64,000 bases of DNA, taken from NCBI GenBank assembly GCA_018389105.1, contig JACATO010001078.1:1-64000 (forward strand), in the 5' to 3' direction. The DNA is from Nautilus pompilius. Its lineage: Eukaryota > Mollusca > Cephalopoda > Nautilida > Nautilidae. The number at the start of each line of letters is the position of its first letter. The first letter of the stretch is position 1. A program made the translations under genes and the position numbers. Under the pieces are notes generated by a model. The model searched no databases. It was not told the DNA's origin and worked only from the letters and a program-made list of their open reading frames with translations. This document shows positions 63,465 to 64,000 of the stretch, piece by piece.

Positions 63465-64000
63465 CTGAAATAAAAAAAAATGTACTTACATGTATACATT
63501 TCAGGAGGACGATTCCTTTCCTGGCTCTTTAAAGACTGATATCTTCAGTTTTTCAAAGAAACAAGAAAATGGGAACAACCACATTGTAGTTCATCTGGAA
63601 AACAGATTGGATGATTACAAATGACAACAAGAAAATGATTAAAATGCTTGTCATTATTTCATGTTTCCTTGACAACAGATGCTGCAGTAAAATCTTTTAA
63701 AGATCAGAGATGAAGTTTGCCTATATCTGCACTAATCCCAGCTCTCGGTCAGTGAGTGAGAGTGATTAAGACGAACTATAGTCTACAAACTACTAGCAAC
63801 AGTTCTGTTTACTGGAGTTAAAGAAAAATAGATACGTTTCTTAAACCTGTAATAACTTCCTGCTTTCTTTTATTATATGCAAATTCTAAATGATCCAAAC
63901 AGTAAAGTTTTAATCAAAATTATACAACACTTTGAAATTATATAAAAGCAACACTGTGAAGGTTTTAAGAATAAAAAGACAAATAATTCCACATTAATTT

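Noticed and set aside
1-64000. LTR retroelement, endogenous virus, Polinton, CRISPR, tRNA or rRNA
   Set aside because: No long terminal repeats, primer-binding sites, capsid, envelope or integrase motifs, spaced repeats, or cloverleaf-capable A/B-box pairs of tRNA spacing were seen by eye.

Overview
The window reads as animal nuclear DNA: AT-rich, intron-containing, gene-poor and full of decayed DNA transposons. The organism is most likely a lophotrochozoan, probably a mollusc (inference). The grounds are a divergent FMRFamide-receptor-like GPCR, a RING/coiled-coil/NHL-type TRIM gene present as a duplicated locus, a GC-rich LINE with a Tx1-like reverse transcriptase, and a short motif (AAGGGAGRYAACT and relatives) scattered on both strands. 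I see no bacterial operon, CRISPR array, rRNA or tRNA gene, and no LTR retrovirus-like or Polinton-like element.

Layout. 0.5-1.5 kb (-): broken rhodopsin-type GPCR. 6.3-10.1 kb: copy 1 of a segmental duplication carrying a RING + coiled-coil + beta-propeller TRIM-like gene (+) with a promoter (CRE, CCAAT, E-box). 13.1-18.75 kb (+): four exons of a GDAP1-like gene (mitochondrial GST-fold protein with a C-terminal membrane anchor). 22.35 kb: tiny hAT-type MITE. 23.0-26.1 kb: complete-length hAT element with a perfect 8-bp target duplication and a decayed ZBED5/SCAND3-like transposase. 28.95-31.1 kb (-): Tigger/pogo element. 31.26-32.6 kb (+): 5'-truncated LINE, followed by a 38-bp minisatellite. 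37.6-38.4 kb: weak hAT-like remnant. 40.0-43.9 kb: copy 2 of the TRIM duplication, heavily eroded, ending at a truncated mariner element (43.9-44.7 kb). 49.1 kb: promoter-like region with a possible minus-strand first exon. 53.0-55.0 kb (+): possible small gene I do not recognise. 53.9-54.2 kb: SINE-like repeat. 56.0-56.8 kb (-): Tc1-like remnant. 61.5-63.5 kb (-): three exons of a THOC3-like WD40 gene with an 88-bp piggyBac-type MITE in an intron.

A striking common property is that nearly every host-like gene (GPCR, TRIM, GDAP1, THOC3) keeps exon order, splice phase and family motifs but carries several 1-2 base indels. Several expected acceptor sites look one base short. Either the locus is a cluster of pseudogenes or the underlying assembly has residual indel errors. 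The sequence alone cannot settle which, although substitutions and in-frame losses in THOC3 and TRIM copy 2 show some real decay. The named host genes belong to unrelated pathways (signalling, ubiquitin ligase, mitochondrial dynamics, mRNA export), so no operon-like cooperation is implied.
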